Assembly: GCA_000149265.1 (NCBI GenBank)
Contig: CH003416.1
Coordinates: forward strand, 883,202-947,201
DNA length: 64,000 nucleotides
Direction: 5' to 3'
Source of the DNA: Ciona savignyi
Taxonomy: Eukaryota > Chordata > Ascidiacea > Phlebobranchia > Cionidae
Shown here: in pieces, positions 23,101 through 35,944 of the stretch
How positions within the stretch are numbered: the first letter of the stretch is position 1
How the letters are laid out: each line of letters starts with the position of its first letter
Position numbers and translations under genes: made by a program
The notes under the pieces: generated by a model
Told to the model about the DNA's origin: nothing
Database searches by the model: none
The model's input: the letters and a program-made list of their open reading frames with translations, nothing else

Positions 23101-24954
23101 GTCTTAGCATAATTATTATACAACGTTTTCACAACAAAGATAATTGACCTTCAATTTAACTGTGTAGATTTCGAGCATAGAATTCGTGGCTTTATTTTCT
23201 TTAAAACATTGTACGACTTTTGTTTACATGAGTACATTCAAAATGCAGGCATGTCGTACTTGCACGCCGAGAGAGACGAGTCGGGCCGTCCAAAGATCCC
23301 GATCGCCCATCGGGATGTTAAAAGCTGTAATATTCTCGTGAAGGACGGAAGAAGGGAGTGCGTGTTGGCCGATTTCGGGTTATCCTTGAAACTTGATCCG
23401 GAATTAAGTAAAGATGAACTGGCTAACGCTGGTAAGACCTTTCTTCATTAAGTGCAAAAATATACGAAACTTGAAAGGAGTACAACTATTCTGTCAAAAA
23501 ATACAAAAATATTGTTTAAAAGGTTTGCAGTTGGTAAACCAGCTATAAAACTAATAAAATGCACAAGTTATTGATTTTTTTTTTATAAAAATACGATAAA
23601 TTCAACCTGTCCTCAGTTTCCAGATGTACACTTCTCCCTAGCTTAATTTAACAAGCGCAATTAGTCATAATTCTCAGTTCATTGAACCCGTCCTGTACGA
23701 GTCATAACCCGAGTATTTCACGAAGGTCAAGTCGGGACATCTCGCTACATGGCTCCCGAGTTGCTGGAGCGCCTTGTTAACCTTACCGATATTGAGATGT
23801 TTAAACGAGTCGACGTGTACGCGATGGGACTTGTGATGTGGGAGATGGCGAACCGTTGTGAAGCGTCTGAAGGTTGGACCGAGCTTCTTTACACTATTCT
23901 TTGTAGTTTTTTTAATTTTATAAATTTTCATTATGCGGTCACCTAGATCATTTGGTTGATACGACTCGCCTAAGATACCAAAAATACCGACCGTCCACCC
24001 AGTAGCTTATGGTTTAAAACCACATCCACTTAATATATACATGAAGTATAAATGCATTTTGACGAAAGCAATTTTCTAAGCCATGCAATTCTAAATCTAT
24101 TTAGCTTTAGAGTGTTCTGTGATTTTTCTCCAATTAGGATATATTATATTCGGACATCGTCGCTTTATCTATGCGTAACAAATTAAAAAAAAATAATTCG
24201 CAATTACAGAACTAACAATCTATCAGTATAATGGCACGGAAAACCACTTCATTTCTCTTGTTAATTAAAATATTGAACACGATTCTCAGGTATGGCGTCG
24301 CCGTATAAGCCACCATTCGGGGACCAAATAAACGACCGACCAACGAAAGACCAGATGCTATTGCTGGTGTGCAAAGACCGCCAACTCCCTGATATACCCG
24401 AGAAGTGGAGAAAGAACAAGGTAGATATAAAATTTGATTTTTACTGCTCGGTTTCGTGCTATGCACTGAACCGCTGAAAAAAAGTATGCATTGAACCGTT
24501 GTGTGGCATACGGTCAACCTGACTTATACAAGACAAATTGACATATTTAGGTATTCGGTGGTCCTGGATTCGAAGCTTTTTAAATTATAAAGAGTCATTG
24601 CACGAAACATTGCATTTTTTGTCAAAATGTCCATTTTTTGGATTGCGCTTATTATAGGTCAAATAGAAGTTTAAACCCTGCGATATTGCCTGGCAATTAC
24701 CACCATCGACTTTACAACAGGGTCTTTCGGAGTTCATAGACACAGTACTGAACGAGTCATGGGAATACGACGCCGAAGCGCGAATCACCGCTCACTGCGT
24801 CTTCGAGCGCTTTAAGACCATACGTCATTTGGGTGACGTCGACAAGCAGGGAAGTGACGTCGACAAGGAAGGAAGTGACGTCGAGGATAAGATTCGCGAG
24901 AAAGCAAAGAACGAGTCGAACCGGATATCCGAGGTCATATCAACAGTTGTTTGA
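20153..24954 (+). CDS. TGFBR2: TGF-beta receptor type II, transmembrane Ser/Thr kinase (ten exons)
   Basis: Exons 20153-20383, 20467-20641, 20930-21143, 21806-21906, 22265-22400, 22679-22857, 23249-23431, 23726-23872, 24290-24420 and 24721-24954 (TGA) join in frame throughout. Order: signal peptide; Cys-rich activin-receptor ectodomain with two likely N-glycosylation sites (NST, NYT); transmembrane helix in exon 3 ([19 protein letters not shown]); then the kinase. Kinase motifs: glycine loop [12 protein letters not shown]-type SVKVF, catalytic [14 protein letters not shown], and the APE region GTSRYMAPE. The stretches [13 protein letters not shown] and ELANAGQVGT closely match human TGFBR2 rather than ACVR2 or BMPR2. 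All catalytic residues are present, so it should be active, phosphorylating type I receptors at the plasma membrane. The tail carries a short GSDVDK repeat. Which ligand it binds cannot be read from sequence. Confidence 0.9.
20760..20880. repeat. 120-bp dispersed repeat, copy B, in receptor intron 2
   Basis: Matches 19020-19146. It is flanked by a duplicated stretch of about 50 bp: gtggtaaaatgtacatattc near 20683 and gtggtaaaaagtgcatattc near 20884, both continuing into aaatttatctctatttt. The second of these is the working 3' end of the intron before exon 3. Confidence 0.7.
24831..24893 (+). repeat. 18-bp coding tandem repeat in the receptor tail
   Basis: About three units of ggaagtgacgtcgacaag encode G-S/D-D-V-D-K steps near the C-terminus. 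The repeat sits after the kinase fold, where length change would be tolerated. Confidence 0.7.
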
Positions 24955-25692
24955 ACATTCGTAATCGAACCAGTCAGTGCATATCCTTGACCCTGTTTAC
25001 CATCCAGTTGAATATATACGCGTGTGTTCCAAATCTGCCGTGTACAATCTTTGCGTGTTACAATTTCAACTGTTTTACACGACGCAAAATATGTATTTGT
25101 AGGAAGTTCACAATATGCCATATGGATTGTAATTTTTAAAGTTTTTTTTTCTAACGCCGAGATTTCCCTGCGTAGAATAACAAGTTTATATATACCTCTG
25201 TCTGATCGCGTTTCTTGTAAAAGTTTCATATGTTTACCTGCATTTGTAATGTTAATATACGGCATTTGGTTTTCAATTTCTTTTTAAGGGGTTTTAATAA
25301 ATTTATTACACAAAATCCACCCTGTTTAATAAACAAAATTTATCTTAAGAGCCACACTAATATTGTAATAGCCGTATTGTACCCCAAAAAGAGTGAAGTC
25401 CATAGAAAAATCTAACAGAGATAACAATTTGCATAAGTTGATACGTGTTTGTGAGATTTTGACAAAACAGCATTAATAATGACGCACTTTATAATCGTGT
25501 TTGTATCGATCAAAGAAAAAACGTTTTAAGAGACAAAACAATATCAATATACTCTAGCTCGGTTGAAGCCCATTGGGTTAACAGTGTAAAAACAACCACT
25601 TTGAATTCCAAAAGATAAAAAAAACGTGATCTAAATTGACATCCGCTTCACATACGGGTTACTTATTGTAAATAAATCCTGAGACTTAAAGT
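24955..25692. other. Convergent intergenic spacer
   Basis: Spacer of 738 bp between two genes whose 3' ends face each other. It has AT-rich polyadenylation-like signals (for example taataaattt near 25295), likely serving the receptor gene. No coding sequence was recognised. Confidence 0.5.
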
Positions 25693-28600
25693 TCACTGTT
25701 GTTCCAGCTCGCTTTCTAATTTGCTTTGTCTCCATTTCAAAAAAGTCAATCCAGACACCCCGAACAGAATGAGCAAGGCACCCAGTATTTCCAACGCTTG
25801 CGGCGCAACTTGCAGTATCGTGTGCTCGAGTGTGATGCTCACAACCAGATCGGCGTTTTGCACCAACGCTGCTAGTCCGGGGTGTATAAGTTGCACAGCA
25901 CTGAGGAAAAGGGTAGGTTTGTAGACTCGATGAGATGGTAAAATATTTAATACTGACGAGGTTATATAACGGACCATTCATTTATATCCGCGCTGATGGA
26001 GGTCTAACTATTGTTCGTGCTATCCTTACCAGCTGTAGAAACGGTGTTTGTGGTGACTATTCAATAGATGATTTCTGTATTGCAATATGCCTAAGCCGTA
26101 TATAAAGAAGATATCACTGCATGTTGAGGCGTATGAACGACTGAATCAAAACATTGCAACAAAAAATATAGGAAGGGAGAGAAACTGTTTAGTATAAAAG
26201 CTAATTGCACCTATGGCCCCAAAACCAATCTCAACCCCACAAGCAAATCCTAACTTCAACCCGAGACATAACTTCCTTGGGTTCATTTTATTTTACAGTC
26301 TTTCTTTTTTCCCTGCTTTACATATTTACTGTAAAAGTGTTAAAAGTGTTTTTTTTTTGTTGGACGCATGTTACCAAAACACGTATGGTGAGACTTACAG
26401 TTGGCCTACTACAAAACCAAACGCCGGCTTTGCCAAATGGTCATGTGACTTACTAGTTAGAAGACCAGGTTGCCAGTGATGAAGTGGCGCAAACGGCCAT
26501 AGTATACCCAATCCCGGCAGCACTCGGTGGCCATGGAAACGGGCGGATGAATATCAAACCACAAGAGACAACGAACGTCAGACTGGAATGGTAGAGAACA
26601 ACTGAAAAGGAATGGACCTCACCTGGTGGAAATAATGATTCAAAAATTAAATTGGTTTTAAAATGTAAGCGATTTTGTTTTTACGATTTTCATAATAAGG
26701 TGGTATAACGACTGCTGTATTGCCGCCCTAATCATGTTTTTATTGTAATAGTATCAATGATATTGCACGTTTTTTTGTGTATTATAAAACAAAACATAAA
26801 ACTGAGCAAAATAAAAAATGTATGGACTGTTTTTTTCGTGTAATAAAGTTTATCGTCTGTTTGTCCGGTGTGTCGACGGGTTTCAAGTACGAAACTGGTT
26901 TATATTTAGTCGATTTTGTCCTTAAACAAGGGACTTGGCCTGAATTTAGCGGATCCTTCTACTAAATTAAAGAATTCTATCAAACATAAACACAACACAC
27001 TAAAATAGCTCCGATAACCCGACTTTGGGAGCAAGTGGTCTGACAATTGTCCGTGTGTTAACCCCTTGGTTTTCCCATTCACGGGATAAACAGGAAACAT
27101 GAATATTTTATACTATCCTATCTGACAATAATCTTCGAAACGGGTATGTGAAATAAGCCACAATTTCCTATTTGATTCCAACAGCGTAAACGGAAGAAAA
27201 TCCAAAAAAGATACTCCCAAACAATTTCAGCATACATGTTATAGCTTAATGCTTTACAGCGACATACCTTTCACTTGGCGCACAGTAATCATGCCAAGAC
27301 TTCGAGTGATGCCCGCAAAGACAATGAGCAGGTACCCGTACACATTGACCAGTACCTTGTTGTCGGCCATGCCATGCGGTACAACATAATCTTTCTCGTT
27401 GGACGTCAAGCTTGATGCTGCCATAAAAATATGCTGCACTTGTTGAAAATGTTAAAATTACTTTTTATATTTGTATATATTATATCCATAAACTTCGACG
27501 AACCGATGATAAAGGCGATGCCCGCCATACAGATAAACACGGCAACGGCGTCTCTTCTTTGGATTTTCTCCCGCGTGATTAAAAAGGCGAGAAGAATGGC
27601 GAATATCGTCCGAGATGCGCCTCTTGTAGCTATCGCGTTGCCCGGTGGAATTACGCTGTTGGAATCAAAGAAGAAATCAGCTTTTTTAAAACAAGTTGGA
27701 TTTCAAGAAATAAATAGCATATTGTTATTTATTAATGTTACAAGTTTATATTATATAATGTTGTGTCTAAAATATAAACCCAGAAAAAAAACTAAAATTG
27801 CATTACATCTTAGGACATATCACAATTTCATATAATTTTCCCTGATGATGATTAAAGTAGTAAACTTTATATTCAGTATTGCACGACTCTACAATTTCTG
27901 CACCCAATAATAATAATAATAACCGGTGTAATTCTATTTTTTAATAAAACAGATTTAAATCTAGTTTAATTATTTTAAAATCTTACTCGAAAGCTTCGAA
28001 CGAGCAGATAGTTGCCAAACTGTACATTGCTGCTATCAAGACGCAGTACCAGACTCTGCCCTCCGGTGGCCTAAACGACATCTTACGAACGCCAACTAGT
28101 GTACCAAATAGCACGAACTGCAAATATAAACAAATATTAAAATAGATCAATATTGTGGAAAATAAGCACTTATTTACTTTAAAGTATTAAAAATTGTATT
28201 TGAGGCAATATCACTTATAACCCTGCTCTATAATTAAGCAGTTGGAGTACCATTATGAAATGACTTGTGCTTAAAATGTGGTAGGCTATATGGGAAGAGT
28301 GGATAAAATGGGCCCTTTAATTGCAAATCGGATTTTTTACTGATATAAAGCCCGCTGGACTTAAGTTTTTCATGTGGTGTCACCTAATACCAAGGTCTTC
28401 ACACATAACATGTTAACTTTCTAATAATTTATGTTAAATATATTTTATCAACAAAGAAAAATATTTCGTTAGTGGCCCATTTTAGACAAGGGTGTAGTCT
28501 AAAATGGGCCCCGGCCCGTTTTCGACATTAACATTCCGCTAATAACAATATCAATATTCGCTTCCCATATAAACAATGGTATTACTTTTCTTTTTATGAT

Positions 28601-30230
28601 GTAGTTGTTTTTTTTAATTTAAAACTTTGGATTACAACAATTACTTTTTATTTAATACCAGCTACTAGTATGCTAATGCAATAACACCTTGCTACTTTAG
28701 TGGGAAGTATAACTATCAATTCATGTTATTAATAGCATTAAGAAAACCCCTTTAGTTTATTGTGGAACACATAATATGACTGTTAATGCTAAGTCTAGCC
28801 CTTTAGTTACTGTTAATGCTAAGTCTAGCCCCGTTAGTTACCAAATGAACTCAGGGGGCCCATATTAGACAAGTGCCATCATACGACCTAAAATCTCTAA
28901 AAAAATCTTTAAAAAAGAAGTTTTATTACTACCAGTAAAAGTAGGTCTAGGCTATATAGTTCTATTTACCTACAGTAAAAGTTATTTTAGTATTTAATCT
29001 TTTCTATTATATATTAGCAGAAAACAATAATTGCAAATTTATATTCAGACCTTCTCAAACCGAAATAACTACAGAAAACATTTTTGAGTTTGGTGATTTC
29101 ACGCTCAAACTTTGGTTTGGAGATTCCATAATTTTTATATACTGACACTGGTTCTCGCAGCAAAATTTTATTCTTCAAAATATATTGAAAATTCGAGGGG
29201 GCCCATTTTACCCACGTGGCCCATTTTACCCACTTTTCCCCTAGATTAGTTTATATCGGTTATATCAGTCTATATCAATTACAAGCCTACATATAATATT
29301 TAAGCAGTTGTTTTATTATGAAATGACTTATGTTTTAAATGGTCCGTTGCAATAAGCTTTATTTAACCTAATATTTTAAATAAAGCACTTGTAAATTTAT
29401 GATGCGGCTTAAAAACGAAGTATAGAAAACTGCATGGGAAACATCACATGGGTGATCTAACTTTTACAAAAATTCTATGTGTAAGTCACCTGTACAAAAC
29501 TCCTGACTAGCAAAGTTTCCACCGATCCAGACACCGTTGTCGGAGGCTAATCTGACGAATACTCCAGTCAACCCGTACATCACCCCGGCCCCAAACAACG
29601 CAGCCAAAATTCCTTTTGGTGTATTCATCATGAGTCGTCTTGTGCGTTTCTTTGGCAGGCTCTGTCGGTGTTAAGTCGGTCGGCGGCTTTGCGTCCAAAT
29701 GGGGGTCTTTAGGTGGTTTCCCGATCACGTCTCCCGATGGGTCATCTGTGGATTGGGACGACGTCCACTTGCTGTTGAGTAGACCACGTTGCAGTTTAAC
29801 AACTTTCTTATCATCGGCGTGATTGGTTATGCTAAACGGTGGCTTTGCTGTTTCTGTTATCTCTGAAATGTAGGTTTTTGTTTTTTTATTGATATTTTAT
29901 TCGTTCTTTTATTTTTTACCGAACTAAGTTTTCCAACGGTAATTAAGGTTTTTCAACAGTAACTAAGGTATATATAAATCGATAGCGTTAACAAATTGGT
30001 CACGACCGTACAGTTATTGCCCATTTTTAGTTTATTATTGGTAACGATATAAAGTGTGCTGTATAACCTTGCAATGTATCTATATTATTGCATTAGAAAA
30101 TGACAACCATATACATCATTTCTTCTTAATAATCAAATCTCTGCATGGTGACTTAATTACCTGCCACTTGTGTCTCGCTAATCCTTTCCACATTGTCAAG
30201 CAAAGGAGATTTCTCGGTCGACATTTCCAT
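25693..30230 (-). CDS. EamA/DMT-superfamily membrane transporter (SLC35G-like)
   Basis: Minus-strand exons in order: 30161-30230, 29490-29862, 27987-28117, 27504-27655, 27268-27438 and 25693-25910 (TGA). Exon 1 encodes MEMSTEKSPLLDN; its E-K-S-P-L-L fits an acidic dileucine endosome/lysosome sorting signal. Exon 2 gives a polar proline-rich N-tail, then helix ILAALFGAGVMYG. Later exons show ATRGASRTIFAILLAFLITREKI, typical of an EamA repeat, and the second-repeat pattern PGLAALVQNADLVV...LGALLILFGV. About ten helices are expected; such proteins move nucleotide sugars, small metabolites or acyl derivatives across membranes (family knowledge, substrate unknown). Oddities: the N-tail frame and the first-helix frame differ by one base at the AAAA run near 29612-29617, and the phases of the 29490/28117 and 27268/25910 junctions do not fit simple GT-AG choices. 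Confidence 0.6.
26865..27125 (+). mobile_element. tRNA-derived SINE, copy 4
   Basis: Shows tttcaagtacgaaactggtt, ttgtccttaaacaagggact, aaacacaacacactaaaatagctcc, ggtctgacaattgtccgtgt and ccttggttttcccattcacg in family order. It lies in the last intron of the minus-strand transporter gene. Confidence 0.75.
28291..29241. mobile_element. 0.95-kb MITE with TA flanks
   Basis: The left end tgggaagagtggataaaatg matches the reverse complement of the right end, ggggaaaagtgggtaaaatg. TA dinucleotides flank both sides (28289-28290 and 29242-29243). The phrase 'cccattttacc/aaaatgggcc' recurs inside (28495-28510, 29195-29235). The interior is AT-rich without a transposase frame. TA flanks suggest a Tc1/mariner-type origin. 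It lies in the transporter's second intron. Confidence 0.55.
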
Positions 30231-33200
30231 CGACTTTTGCCTGCAAAATAATCAATTTTTTACTGGCATAATTATTATTCTAGTAAGTCCTTATAGTAGT
30301 TTAGTTTATTTTTTTAAATTATTTTTTCTACATACTATATTGCGCGTATCTGTTTGCATGTACAGCAATTGTGTCGCATAAACCACATGTTTTTAATGAT
30401 ATAAAATATTCATTAGTCTTTGTAAAAACATAACACATTCGCAAATAGGGTATCTTAATGCAGCTACTGACAAATATACAAATAGTCATCCTTCATTTAC
30501 TCGTAAATATACGTTTCATTACATACATTCTATTGTAGGTTTTTTTCAAGCCTATATAACATATATCTTACTGATATTGTTTATTGCAAGAAACCTAAAC
30601 TGTAATAAATTATTGAACACATACAATATTCGATTAATATAAAAAAACAGTTTCGCCACAAAGACTTTAATGGATTAAATAGAAGTGTGGATATAGTTCA
30701 ATACCAAAAGTAATATCTTAAAAAAGACACCGCTTAAGACAGTAAAAGTAGTCGTCAAACGATGTAGTTTTATTTTAGTTATTTTTTTTATTTAAATTTT
30801 TTACTTTTATTAATATTATGAAAAAAGAATTAATAAGAAGACGTCAAATGGCTGTTGTTAACACAAGAAACACAATGAATGTAGAAAACAGGTAAATTCT
30901 ACACGTAGTGGGACAAAACCAAAAAATCAATATTTATAACACAGTGCATTCCAAGGTGTTAAAATCAAATTTAGATTTGTTATGAAACGCATTATCACAA
31001 ATAAGAATCCAATATCGGATAAATACAGTCAGAAAAGGTTGGACAAATAAAGTATATTTTAATTACGAAAGTATAACATTAGGACATATCTGTTATGAAA
31101 CCTTAGTAAAGTAAGTTTGGTCCTTGCGGATTTGTTTGGTTTTTCATCATCCATTGAAAATAAAATAATCTATATTGGAGCAGACCCTCTTTGTGTGTTT
31201 TAAGCCAGAAACTACTAGAACGATTTTCTTTATAAAGCTTTAATATTAAACTTAAAAACGTCAAACCACAAACTCTGTTTTAAAATATAAAGATCCTCAC
31301 ATAAACTAGTTACCACTGCCTTACTTAGTACGGGATCTAACTGACTGTGCACCGCTCTGACCTCTGGTCACTGATCTATCGTTTAAATGTGCCCCTCCAT
31401 AATCCTAGACATGTTAATACGCGTTGCATTTGCGATAGTGCCGGCAAGATGCCAGCAGCATTAATTATTTAGCAAATTTGCATCGGGAGGGAATTGAACA
31501 AAAACAAGGCACAGGCTCGGTCGATATTTTCTTTGTACTGCAATAGACAACCGCAAAATTGGAAACCCCAAAAGCCTTTGCCAATTTCCTGGCAATCGCT
31601 GAGGCAATGCGAAAGTGAAAATGGCGCCTAATATATAATTATTAAGTTCTACAATATACATCCCGAACATTTCTTTTAATGGTAAATCTGTATCAACTAA
31701 GTGTTTTTGCTGGTAAATCGTCATAAGTACTTATAATTGGTGCGGATTACATCTTCATACTGTGAAAAGTGCAGAAAAGTGAAAAGAATAGAAAGGTAAA
31801 CTTAGCTTAATACAAATCAGGGTGACAAACTATAACAGAGCCCATATTTTATTATTAAATATAAACATAATTAGTCGATAACACTACCATTATTTCTGTT
31901 TGCCGAAGATTATAAATTATGCATACGAATAATGATTCATTCTAACATCAATATACCGCACTGGGAAAAACTGCCTCCGTCCCTGTTTACGTTAAATTTG
32001 ACGATGCGGATAGAAACTAATCACTGTACATTAGGCGTTTTCATGTCCAATTAAAACACACAACCCGATACTTGGCTGCTTGAACGTTTTTGTATACCTA
32101 AACTAGATAGCTTGTCGCAATTTAAAATTTTATTCCAGTTGATTTGTAACTGGCTTAGAAGGTTTTCAACAAATCCATTCCACCTGTTTGCTTCACAGCC
32201 ATGATCAATTTATTGAACTTCACTTGAGATGATTGCTGTACTGTAGGCTATAGATGTTTTGTACACAAAATCATTATGTAATACCAGAGATTGTCAATCA
32301 CGTGTCAACCGCCAATATTTAAAACCCTTGTTGAGTGTACGCTATTTTTTTGCATGCACAAATGTTTACGTTCACTAGTTACCTAATCACTCTTGGTATA
32401 TCTGATACAAAGTGTAACGTTTTTTTTCTGCAGGCAGAAACTAATTGGTCGCGAGTTACCAATCCAAACTTGATATTCATGTTTTCTGAATTCCATATTT
32501 TTTCGTTTCTATACAAAAATACAACAATTAAAAAACTTAAAAACGAATGGTTTTTACATTATTGCGAGCCTTAATGGGGTAAATGCAATTTATCCAAAGT
32601 TTGTTACTACTTGAAAACTTGTTAACCTTTTCGTTCATTTTATTGCTGTAATTATGGGGGTTGAAGCAAACTAATCGCTGATTTGTGTGCGGTTTAGTTT
32701 TTCCCGGTAAATGTTCAAGGTAGGTGCGGATTGTTCGAATCTATTTTCTTAGCATTAAAATTTACTATTAATTTGTGGTGGTTTTAAGTCTTTAGCTTTT
32801 TATATATATATATATATATATATGTGGGAATAGTGTATTATAGTTACTGTTAAAGTTTATATTTTAGTGGATTTCCTGTGGTAATTCGGGGTATGTATGT
32901 AAAATACATTGGTTAATTTTCTAGTTTAATTTATTTATGTTCAACTTTCTTTACACGTTGGAGTTAATGATCTTTACCAATCCCAAAATATTGGCTGTTA
33001 ATCAATAACCGGCTCCGAAAATTTAAAAAACGCATCTCGTCTTCTATTTTCGGGCCCGTAGAGAAATTCCCTTGCGTAATTCACTTAAATTTCGCCATTG
33101 TATATTTAATCCACATTAGCTAACATTTCTCAATTGGGGATTTCCCTTGGTTTTATACGGAGCAAAATATATATACTAGTTATATCTTATTGAGCTTCTT

Positions 33201-33404
33201 TTTAATTTTTAAAAGTCATTTTTCGAAGCATCTTGTCACTGTATAGAGGTTGACACAACATATTTATTTTTGCAGAATAATTTGGAAAGATACAATTAAA
33301 TGATACACACAGGGATTCTTTACGCGAGATACAGTAACACCTAACTACATGATTATACAGAGCATATAATTTAACTTATATAAAAGATACACTTTTATCG
33401 AATA
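30231..33404. other. Intergenic, AT-rich, no gene recognised
   Basis: Long A/T tracts and a TA microsatellite at 32802-32823. An 87-codon minus frame at 31461-31724 has no recognisable motif or splice context. This side holds the presumed promoter of the minus-strand transporter. Motifs like ggggatttcccttgg (near 33136) and gtggatttcctgtgg (near 32869) resemble the core of the tandem repeat further right and may be eroded units. Confidence 0.35.
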
Positions 33405-33465
33405 GTTCAGGGGTTGACAACCTTTTAAATGTAGTGCTGTGCCACTTTATGAATAATATACTAAT
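33405..33465. mobile_element. hAT-like terminal fragment
   Basis: Caggggttgacaacctttta, then gctgtgccactttatgaata, has the form of a hAT terminus (CAGGGGTTG...). No matching right end was found before the SINE that follows, so it looks truncated by that insertion. Confidence 0.4.
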
Positions 33466-33725
33466 TAAACGGCAGGGTCGAAACTGGTCGCTAGCTGGTC
33501 GGTTGTGTCCTTGGGTAAGACACTTAATGGACATTGCCTGAACCCAGCGGAATAATGGGTTTTACCAAATTGAAACCTAAAGGAACGGGTGTATTATACA
33601 CAACACACTGCAATAGCTTCGCTAACCCGACGGTGGGGCGCGAGGTGATCTGACGATTCGCCCGTGTGTTAACTCCTTGGTTTTCCCATTCACCGGGATA
33701 AACATGAAAATCCTATCCTATATAA
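33466..33725 (+). mobile_element. tRNA-derived SINE, copy 5 (5'-truncated)
   Basis: Begins inside the head at gggtcgaaactggtcgctag, then gtgtccttgggtaagacact, gaacccagcggaataatggg, cacaacacactgcaatagct, gtgatctgacgattcgcccg and ccttggttttcccattcacc. It is one of the best-preserved bodies in the window, although the A-box region is missing. Confidence 0.8.
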
Positions 33726-34559
33726 TTTTTTGTTCTTCTGCTGAGTCACGAGGTATCAGCTATCGAAACTGCGTAAATTGGACTGCTTTTTGTGAGTATC
33801 TGCGTCGAATTTCTCTCTAATAATTTACCCTAAATTTGACGTTGCTTTTCTGCTACATCAGCAACAAACGTTAAAATATAAATAAATGCACGTTGTTTTC
33901 CTTTTAAATTTGGGTGTTAAAGCAGACTGGACAAGTTGAGTTCAGTCTCTGGAGATTTCCGGGAAATCGGTTGAAGAAAGCTATTGGTCACGGTATTCTT
34001 TTGTGTTTGTATTGAATTTTTTGTCGATTTAAGTTAGATTGTTCAGCTGTTTTATTATCAATATAACAATGCATGATATATATGTTAAAGCATTATATAT
34101 TTTGGGTGATTTCCCTGGCTAAACTCGGTTGTTTTGGCCATAATTGTGTTTTACGATTTCTTTTGTAAATTAACAAATTTTGAAATAAATGCTGCTTTCA
34201 GGCGTGGTTATCTAACATTAAATTCAAAAAACGGTCATCTTTTTACATATATTATGGTTTGGCGTGTAATTCCCTTGGGATTTTTTTGTAAAATAAAGGA
34301 TCGATTTAAACTAGAGAGTGTCAACCACGTGTTTAACCACAACTATTTGTAAAACACCTGTTGTATGTCATATATTCATGCTACAGGGTCCCTAACCACA
34401 TTTTGTATTTTATACACTGAGTATGTAGTTTGTTTCTGCAAGCATAAACGCATGGGTCCCATAGTTATTAAACCAAACTTCTTTTTCATGTAAAGGTAAA
34501 AAAAATAAACGTCTTAAATTTACGAATATTTCACCACAAATGTTTTAAATTAAAGCTTC

Positions 34560-35830
34560 CTTTTAAGCGCTGTATTGAAATGAAGCTAAATTCCCAAAAC
34601 AGCCCGATTTAGTTTTTCGTGGTTTCAGGGAATTACTGGGTTTAGTAGATAAGTTTCTACTCGGTTTATTACGTAAGTTTCTGTTTTTACATATGTGGGT
34701 TATGTTATATAACAATTCTTAATGTTTTAATCTGATTTGTCGATTTCCTTGTCTGATTTGTCGATCTCCTTGTTGGAGATGTCAGTACGATATGGCATAC
34801 CTGTTACGATCATAATTCAGGAACATATCTTCGTTTTTAAAGGAATTACCCTAATAAATGTTTCCTTACTTTTAATTGGAACAGAGTGTTTAATGGTCTA
34901 ACATTTTACCAAATCTGATTTAAATTGGAGCTGCCGTTCAAGCAATATGCGCAAAAAAGCTATTTTTTTAGAAAAAATACCACTTTGGTTTTTAACGTCT
35001 CAGGGGAATTCCCCTTGATTTATTATTCAAATTTTTAGTTTCTGAATATATAGCCCATGTTGTTTAACAAATAACAAAGTTTGACTGCGCATACATGTTT
35101 TATTCTTGTAGATGTCGGGTCGACATGGCATGCCTGTAACAATCATGATTTGACAACAAAAGCTTATTTTTTAGGATATTTCCCTAAGTAATATTTTTAA
35201 TTCTTGTAAGTGTTAAATCAGTTACTAATGCACTTACATTTTATCAAATCTGATTCAAATTGGAGCTACCATTCAAGCGCTATGCGCAAATAAGCTCAAT
35301 TTTTACGAAAAATACCGTTTTGGTTTTTAACGTGCCAGGGGAATTCCCCTAGATTTATAACCCAAAATTTTGGTTTTTGCATATCTAGATCATGTTGTCA
35401 AAAAATAACTAAGTCTCATTGCAATTTTACTATTACTTCTGGTAGATGTCGTGGCGATATATGGCATGCCTGTCACAATCATGATTTGACAACAAAATCT
35501 TATTTTTTAGGGTAGTTTCCAAGGTATTTTTTTATTTTTTTTTAAGTGTTTAATCAGTTACTAATGCACTTCCATTTTGTCAAATCTGATTTAAATTGGA
35601 GCTATCGTTCAAGCGCTATGCGCAAAAGAGCTAATTTTTTAGAAAAAAATACCGTTTTGGTTTTTAACGTGCCAGGGGAATTCCCCTGGATTTATCACCC
35701 ACAATTTTAGTCTGTGCATTTCTAGACCATGTCGTCTAACAAATTACCAAGTTTCGTTGTGAATCCATTACCCCTTTTAGTAAATGTTGGGTCCACAAAT
35801 CATACCTGTCAAGCGTTTGACGAAAAAAAA
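34560..35830. repeat. Tandem array of a ~335-bp unit (about four copies)
   Basis: The anchor catgcctgtcacaatcatga recurs near 34797 (diverged), 35129, 35466 and 35803 (partial), spacing 332-337 bp. A second anchor, ccgttttggtttttaacg with the following ggggaattcccct, recurs near 34985, 35328 and 35668, with a diverged copy near 34612. A third, tcaagcgctatgcgcaaa, recurs near 34937 (diverged), 35272 and 35609. Divergence rises leftward, and related fragments extend to about 34090. Confidence 0.8.
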
Positions 35831-35944
35831 CGAAAAAAAACGGACAAAAACAATATGTGTCCCATTTTTTCAAAATGGGACCCATAATAAACACCAGTCA
35901 GTTAGCATCACTAAAAGTTTCACCCTGATTAGATAATCCTTTCT

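Noticed and set aside
20153..24954. Activin or BMP type II receptor
   Set aside because: The [13 protein letters not shown] and ELANAGQVGT stretches follow TGFBR2, and ACVR2/BMPR2 differ there.
26205..26479. Plus-strand frames starting MHLWPQN / MAPKPIS
   Set aside because: They lie in an intron of the opposite-strand transporter gene, with no recognisable family or splice structure.
31461..31724. 87-codon minus-strand frame as a gene
   Set aside because: No motif, no splice partner and unremarkable context; likely chance.
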